From an uncultured Ruminococcus sp. (GTDB lineage Bacteria > Bacillota > Clostridia > Oscillospirales > Acutalibacteraceae), in contig CAJOFK010000021.1 in assembly GCA_905234015.1 (NCBI GenBank), forward strand, positions 1-44,428: a stretch of DNA of 44,428 bases. Direction: 5' to 3'. The notes under the pieces were generated by a model that did no database searches, was not told the origin of the DNA, and worked only from the letters and a program-made list of their open reading frames with translations. Position 1 is the first letter of the stretch. Every line of letters begins with the position of its first letter. The position numbers and the translations under genes were made by a program. This document shows positions 38,510 through 44,428 of this stretch, piece after piece.

Positions 38510-38533
38510 TTTTACCCCAATCCAACCCGTAAA

Positions 38534-39202
38534 CTACTTGAAAAAGCCCGCGAAAAGTATCCACAACACCGCGTCAAGCGCCGAGGCAGCAAGCGCGGCA
38601 GCGAGGTATCTCACGCTTTTTCTGAAAAATGCGGTAAGCGCTCCCTTAAGCGGATACGCCTTTCCCTTTACGAGGTTGATTAATATTTTTTTATTTATTG
38701 AAAAGCACGCCGAAAGCTCGTAAATCAGAGCGATACTGAACACGAAAACACCCGGCAGTATTATAAGAAAGTAGAGTAAAGCTCCTTTTAAGCCGTAGGA
38801 GCTTACAAGATACGCGGCACTTATTCCTACTCCGAAGCCCTTAAACGCCGCTATAAACGGCATAAGAGCTATCCCCCATAAGCTCAGCGCGCATAAAGCC
38901 GATACAAACAGGAAAATAAAGTCCGAAGCAAAGCTCGCCGCGAAGGCCGAGGCAAAACCACCCTTCAGCCGCTCGGGAAGATTAGTGGTAAACAGCAAAT
39001 CAAGCGTTTTAAGCGTTTTTTCGCTGAATCCGCTGACTGATACCGAGCCGATAAACAGCCCGAGCAAAACCGCCGCGGTAAAGAAAACCGCCGCTCCCCT
39101 GCGCCTGAAAAATGATTTAAGCTCAGCAATACCCGGCAGCCTTACCTTAGGCAAGGCGTGCCGGTTTCTTCTTTTTCTGAGAGTGAATATTACTCCTCGC
39201 AT
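38534..39202 (-). CDS. SpoIIM-like membrane protein
   Basis: A 222-residue protein with a basic N-terminus (1-34) and about five membrane segments. The segment FKGFGVGISAAYLVSSYGL followed by LLYFLIILPGVFVFSIALI is the pattern of stage II sporulation protein M, part of the DMP machine for engulfment-associated peptidoglycan degradation. True SpoIIM genes usually cluster with other sporulation genes; here neighbours are unknown membrane proteins, so it may be a paralogue outside sporulation. Ribosome site AAAGGAG; it heads the operon ending at 37078. Confidence 0.65.
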   Translation of the reverse strand: MRGVIFTLRKRRNRHALPKVRLPGIAELKSFFRRRGAAVFFTAAVLLGLFIGSVSVSGFSEKTLKTLDLLFTTNLPERLKGGFASAFAASFASDFIFLFVSALCALSLWGIALMPFIAAFKGFGVGISAAYLVSSYGLKGALLYFLIILPGVFVFSIALIYELSACFSINKKILINLVKGKAYPLKGALTAFFRKSVRYLAAALAASALDAVLWILFAGFFK

Positions 39203-39267
39203 ATCTTTTTCTCCTTTAACTTGTCCTGAAATAAGATATGACGGAGGATTAAATTTTAGAAGTTATA

Positions 39268-41553
39268 TTAAAGCCGGAAGTCCGGATTTTTAGGACAGAT
39301 GAATGATATTTCGTACTTATTCTTCTTTCCGTCGTTTTCGTAATCGTTAAAGAAGAATATTTCGAGCTCGTCAACTCTCCTGTATAAAAGCCCCTTGTAG
39401 CAAACTCCGCTCGCGTGATGATATTTAAGGAAGTTCACGGCGTAGGTTGATACGGGAACGTTTTTAAGGTTTCGCGTCTCAGTATCCGCGGAACGCTTTG
39501 TAACCTGATTGGTCTTGATATAGCCCTTTGTGCCGTCGGAAATTTTAGCCTTGTACCAGGTATCGTTATACTTCTTAGAGCTCAGCTTTACGATTGTACC
39601 CGCCGGAATCGACGCAAGCTTCTTCGAACTCGCGTCAGCGCTTTTTCTTAAAACAACTGACGGCTTGCTGATATATCCGGTATTCTTATAGGAATCCTTA
39701 CCGTAGGTATTGGTAAGCGAGCCGATAAGCTCGTCGTGATTCGTGATAGCGTATGCGCCGAGGTTGTAGGATAAATCGACTAACGCGTCGAAGTGATTCT
39801 GATTAAACTTGATTTTATATTCCTTTAAAACCGCGTTAATTCTCGTGGTATACGCCGATTCGTTAAGCGTATTCACGAGATAGGCGAACGCCTCATTTTT
39901 AGTAAGGTTGTTGTAGAAGGTTGTACCGGAATATACAACCCTGCCGTAGCCGACTGTCGGGGAATTTGCAACAAGCGGGTCCTCCTCAACCTTAGGCACA
40001 TAGCCCTCATAAGTTGCGATATGCTTAAGCACCTTAGTGGTGACCAGTCTTTCCCCCTTATAGCAGGCGGTTCGGCTGGTGTTTTTATTAACGAAGAAGG
40101 TACCCTTTCCGCCGTCGCAGGTTTTCCATTCCTTATCGGAAGCGGTTTTTGAATACGCTTCAATCTGATAGAAGCCGGGCTCCGTAAAGCTCATTGCCGA
40201 TTTCCACAAGAAGCCCGTCCCCTCCTGAGCCTTGGTAGGATAGTAAAGCCAATGCTTTTTACCCTCGGCGGAGGTTATAGAGAACTTAACGTCCGTGCGT
40301 ATATCGTCGGTAATCGCGTAGAACTTAACCTCTTTATTAAGCAGAGCGGAGTTCTCGGAGGTATATACGAACTTAACCGGCTCGGCGTCCTTAACCTTAA
40401 CAATACAGTCATTTGCGCCGCCCGAGATACAGGCTCTAATAATTACCGTGCCCTTCTTTTTAGCAAGCACATAACCGTTTTCAACGGTTGCTACCGAGGT
40501 ATCGGTGGACTTCCACTTTACTCCCGCGGTAGTTGATTTGATTACGAGCGTCATTCCCTTTTTAACGGAGTCGTCGTCGAGCGAGATGTTGACGCTTTTA
40601 CCGTCCTTAACCTTTAAAACCTGAGACGCCTTAATGCCGTTATAATCGGCGGTTATCTTCGTTTTTCCGGCAGATTTAGTCGTAATAATACCCGAAGAGC
40701 TTACGGTTGCAATCTTGGTATTCGAGCTTTTATAGGTATAGCCTTTACCGCCCTTTGCGACTGCTCTCACGCGGCAGCCGGTATAGACGGCGCTGTCGGA
40801 GAGCGAAAGGGTAATTACTCTCTTTTTTATCGTAAGAGTATAGGACGCGCTCAGTCCGGATTTGCTGTGCGCGGTAATCGTGACGGTTCCCTCTTTTTTA
40901 GCGGTAACCGCTCCCGAGGAATTAACCTCGGCGATTTTCTTATCCGAGCTCTTATATTCAACCTTTTTCTTGCAATTAGCTGTTACGGTTAAGGTATCGT
41001 CCGTATACATCGAGTAGCTGTTTTTCTCGAATGTTACCTCGGCAGCCTTGATTTTCAGCGTACAGCTTGAGGACTTATCCCCCGCTTTCGCCGTGATTTT
41101 GACGGTGCCGGTCTTATGACAGCTTACCTTACCGTTCTCGTCAACCCCTGCGATTGATTCGTCGGCGCTTGACCACTTAATTATCTTTTTAGTGGTATTA
41201 ATATAGTTCTTAAACGTTACGGTATAGCCCGAGTAACCGGTACCGGTTTCGGGAACGAGCAGCTGGTTCTTCTTGAACTTTATGTAGTCGGAATGAACGT
41301 ACCCGGTTGAGCCGGATTTCAGCATTACCTTATACCACGTCTTGTTTGCTTTTCTCGGAGATAAAACGGTAAGAGTCGTGTCTTTTTTAACAGCCTCCAC
41401 CACTCCGTTAGCGCTTGAGGGACCTTTACGGATGTTGACCGCCGCGGTAGTCAGCGCCTTGGCGCCCGTAACCGCGCCCGCGCTTACAGCAGAGCACGCG
41501 GCAATTACAGCCAGCATTATAAACGGAACCAGAAGTCTTTTAAAAATCTTCAT
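39268..41553 (-). CDS. Secreted GH24-type lysozyme with SH3 and Ig-like domains
   Basis: A 761-residue extracellular enzyme. Order of parts: signal peptide (1-26); bacterial SH3 domain (about 28-90, AVNIRKGPSSANG); four or five Big_2/Ig-like repeats (about 95-400, each with a YKSSDxxIAxVxSSGxVT pattern); a beta-rich stretch (400-500); a GH24 lysozyme domain starting near 505 (IATYEGY with Glu516, Asp526, and PTVGYG with Thr533, matching the T4 lysozyme E-D-T triad). A second SH3 domain (about 620-680) interrupts it before the lysozyme C-terminal helix segment CYKGLLYRRVDELEIFF. It should cleave peptidoglycan glycan strands. Start ATG 41553. Confidence 0.85.
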   Translation of the reverse strand: MKIFKRLLVPFIMLAVIAACSAVSAGAVTGAKALTTAAVNIRKGPSSANGVVEAVKKDTTLTVLSPRKANKTWYKVMLKSGSTGYVHSDYIKFKKNQLLVPETGTGYSGYTVTFKNYINTTKKIIKWSSADESIAGVDENGKVSCHKTGTVKITAKAGDKSSSCTLKIKAAEVTFEKNSYSMYTDDTLTVTANCKKKVEYKSSDKKIAEVNSSGAVTAKKEGTVTITAHSKSGLSASYTLTIKKRVITLSLSDSAVYTGCRVRAVAKGGKGYTYKSSNTKIATVSSSGIITTKSAGKTKITADYNGIKASQVLKVKDGKSVNISLDDDSVKKGMTLVIKSTTAGVKWKSTDTSVATVENGYVLAKKKGTVIIRACISGGANDCIVKVKDAEPVKFVYTSENSALLNKEVKFYAITDDIRTDVKFSITSAEGKKHWLYYPTKAQEGTGFLWKSAMSFTEPGFYQIEAYSKTASDKEWKTCDGGKGTFFVNKNTSRTACYKGERLVTTKVLKHIATYEGYVPKVEEDPLVANSPTVGYGRVVYSGTTFYNNLTKNEAFAYLVNTLNESAYTTRINAVLKEYKIKFNQNHFDALVDLSYNLGAYAITNHDELIGSLTNTYGKDSYKNTGYISKPSVVLRKSADASSKKLASIPAGTIVKLSSKKYNDTWYKAKISDGTKGYIKTNQVTKRSADTETRNLKNVPVSTYAVNFLKYHHASGVCYKGLLYRRVDELEIFFFNDYENDGKKNKYEISFICPKNPDFRL

Positions 41554-41589
41554 ATTTTCACCATCCGTCAAAACTTCTTTTTATAACTT

Positions 41590-42119
41590 CTAAAGCTTAA
41601 AAATCTTTCCTCTTATTGAGGTGATGTATCTGAAAACAAGAATTGAAACGCACCTGTCGTAAACGAAGAATACAGCTTCTGCGGCGATTAAAAACGCCCA
41701 CGGGATATAAAAGCCCATAACGGTAAATTCCTCGTCGGGTATCGCAAGCACAAACTTGCATACCGTAAACGCGCCTATCATAGATACGGTAAACAGCGCG
41801 TATTTTATAACGTACTGAACCGCCTTTGAGCGAAGTCTTTCGATAAAGCTCTTTACAATCGGGTAAAAGCCCAAAAAGCCTATAAAGTAAACCACGGCTT
41901 CCTTATCCCCCGCTAAAAACAGCGAAAGCACGGAAACGGCGGCGTAAGCCGCAAGCGCCCATTTTTCGCCGAATTCTACCACAACGGCTGTGAGCAGAAA
42001 TCCCGCAAAGCAAGGAAAGGCGTAGGTAGCTGCGGGTACAACCGAGGTTGAAATCATAAGCACAAGCGAAAGTGCGCTTATAAGTCCGCAAAAAGCAACC
42101 CTGAACGATTTATTCTTCA

Positions 42120-42120
<1 letters not shown>
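41590..42120 (-). CDS. Small polytopic membrane protein (S-component-like)
   Basis: A 176-residue protein with five or six membrane segments, starting SFRVAFCGLISALSLVLMIS, a pattern reminiscent of ECF transporter substrate-binding subunits, but with no recognisable ligand motif. ATG 42120 overlaps the stop of the J-domain gene (TGATG) and uses GGAGG within it, so translation is coupled. It is the third gene of the DUF5685/J-domain operon. A transporter or scaffold role for a lipid-linked process is possible but not shown. Confidence 0.72.
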
Positions 42121-43599
<1,479 letters not shown>

Positions 43600-43637
43600 T
43601 TCTCCAAAAACTTCCCCATTTTAGTATAATTATATAT

Positions 43638-43666
43638 ATTGTACTATAAAATCCGAAATTTAACAA
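43638..43666 (-). promoter_or_regulatory. Promoter of the DUF5685 operon
   Basis: Minus-strand TTGTTA (43666-43661) and TACAAT (43643-43638) with a 17-bp spacer. Confidence 0.6.
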
Positions 43667-43686
43667 GTGATATATGAATGAAAATG

Positions 43687-43715
43687 TTTACAATGAGGTA
43701 ATTTTCGATTATAAT
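43687..43715 (+). promoter_or_regulatory. Promoter of the HAD-IB gene
   Basis: TTTACA (43687-43692) and TATAAT (43710-43715) with a 17-bp spacer. The leader that follows is built of short repeats (CCTATAT, CCTGAAT) and lacks a clear ribosome binding site. Confidence 0.6.
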
Positions 43716-43788
43716 AAAGTAAGTTTTAAATTAAAAGTTATAGGGATATTCCCTATATCCTATATCCTTAACCCTGAATCCTGAATTT

Positions 43789-44376
43789 ATGAACGTATAC
43801 GATTTTGACAAAACGATTTACGCGGGCGACTCAACGGCTCATTTTTATCTTTTCAGCCTGAGGCGCCACCCGTCAATAATAAAATACTCGCCGTCTTTAC
43901 TAAAGGCGGTTTTAAAGTTCTACCTTTTTAAGAAGGGCACAAAAACCGATATGAAGGAAATTATGTTCCGTTTTCTTTTAAAGATAAATCCCGAAAAGGA
44001 TATAAAGGACTTCTGGGATACTCACGAGAAAAATATAAAAGGCTGGTATCTTGAGCAGAAAAAGGATGATGATATAATAATCTCCGCGTCGCCCGAATTT
44101 CTCCTTAAACCGATTTGCGAACGTCTAAAAATAAAGAACCTCACCGCCTCAAGGGTTGACGTACATACCGGCAAATACTCGGGAATAAACTGCCACGGTA
44201 AAGAAAAGGTTCGCCTTTTTTACGAGCTTTACGGCGGAGAAATTGACGAATTCTACTCCGACAGTCACAGCGACGACCCGCTTGCCGAAATCAGCAAAAA
44301 GGCGTTTATAGTTAAAGGAAACAGAATAGAAAATCATAACCACCCGTCAAACGGGTGGTTTGCTCGTGGGCTATAA
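43789..44376 (+). CDS. HAD-IB family phosphatase, C-terminus altered
   Basis: A 195-residue HAD hydrolase of the phosphoserine-phosphatase-like IB type. Motif I is YDFDKTIYAGD (Asp5, Asp7), motif II IISASPEF, motif III Lys in CHGKEK, and motif IV YSDSHSDDPLAE. A helical cap lies at about 15-80. Such enzymes hydrolyse small phosphomonoesters; the substrate is unknown. The last roughly 14 residues (ENHNHPSNGWFARGL) are encoded by a perfect hairpin and a further structured segment, so the native end was probably lost through insertion at about 44330. No ribosome binding site is visible before the ATG. Confidence 0.8.
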   Translation: MNVYDFDKTIYAGDSTAHFYLFSLRRHPSIIKYSPSLLKAVLKFYLFKKGTKTDMKEIMFRFLLKINPEKDIKDFWDTHEKNIKGWYLEQKKDDDIIISASPEFLLKPICERLKIKNLTASRVDVHTGKYSGINCHGKEKVRLFYELYGGEIDEFYSDSHSDDPLAEISKKAFIVKGNRIENHNHPSNGWFARGL

Positions 44377-44428
44377 GCCCCGTTACCAACCCGCGTCTCA
44401 AGGCGCGGGCTTTCACTTTGTTCAAGCC
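44338..44428 (+). mobile_element. Structured end, possibly of an IS200/IS605-type element
   Basis: Three hairpins follow in a row: AACCACCCGT/ACGGGTGGTT (44338-44360, loop CAA), GGGC-TATAA-GCCC (44368-44380) and CCCGCG/CGCGGG (44390-44409). Such subterminal hairpins are usual at ends of IS200/IS605-family elements, and this one overprints the end of a gene. The window ends before any transposase could be seen. Confidence 0.4.

Noticed and set aside
39268..41553. Phage lysozyme as a sign of a prophage
   Set aside because: The protein has a signal peptide, SH3 and Ig-like repeats, and no holin, structural or integrase genes are nearby.

Overview
The window looks like a chromosomal segment of a Gram-positive anaerobe of class Clostridia, most likely a Ruminococcus-type Oscillospiraceae. 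The signs are a secreted esterase carrying both a dockerin and a starch-binding CBM26-like module, a SpoIIM-like protein, DUF951 and DUF5685 proteins, many TTG/GTG starts behind AGGAGG-type ribosome sites, canonical sigma-A promoters, and five or more secreted peptidoglycan hydrolases or transpeptidases. No database search was possible; family names come from recognised motifs.

Layout. 1-823: no intact gene; a decayed reading frame with 21-bp iteron-like repeats, several hairpins, and a roughly 300-bp segment bracketed by copies of the 3' end of the neighbouring tRNA-Arg(ACG) gene (824-900). 967-5896 (minus): housekeeping operon DUF951-prfA-tsaC/Sua5-coaE-lytic transglycosylase-M18 aminopeptidase. 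6228-9377 (plus): Fn3/YkuD L,D-transpeptidase and a DUF1015 protein. 9459-12327 (minus): cysteine synthase, dockerin-CBM-esterase, an unknown small protein. 12457-15856: GH25 lipoprotein, M23 peptidase behind WalR-like boxes, a small membrane protein, trmL.

15925-28612 (minus): a tightly packed 13-gene operon with one strong promoter (28670-28699) and one terminator (15876-15904). It encodes synthesis of a CDP-activated 3,6-dideoxyhexose (RfbF, RfbG, RfbH), a ThDP enzyme that may add a carbon branch as YerE does in yersiniose synthesis, an HpcH/HpaI-type aldolase, a HAD phosphatase, three SDR enzymes including a CDP-tyvelose epimerase-like one, and a lipid-linked glycosyl-transfer set (GtrA flippase, GtrB-like GT2, a second GT2, GT87). 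A separate upstream gene encodes an acyltransferase-3/GT-C fusion. Together they suggest decoration of a cell-surface polymer with an unusual, possibly branched, dideoxy sugar in a Gram-positive host. This is the best candidate for an undescribed system here.

31970-36395: an EF-hand/Ser-Tyr-rich membrane protein and the glycolytic genes pgk, tpiA and gpmI. 36591-41553: a small lipoprotein, a membrane-protein operon including a SpoIIM-like protein, and a large GH24 lysozyme with an SH3 domain apparently nested inside its catalytic fold. 41590-43599 (minus): a translationally coupled trio of a DUF5685 protein, a J-domain protein with an eight-cysteine tail and a small membrane protein. The DUF5685 protein carries motifs resembling squalene/phytoene synthases, making this the second candidate system. 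43789-44428: a HAD-IB phosphatase whose end runs into structured DNA resembling an IS200/IS605-type terminus at the window edge.
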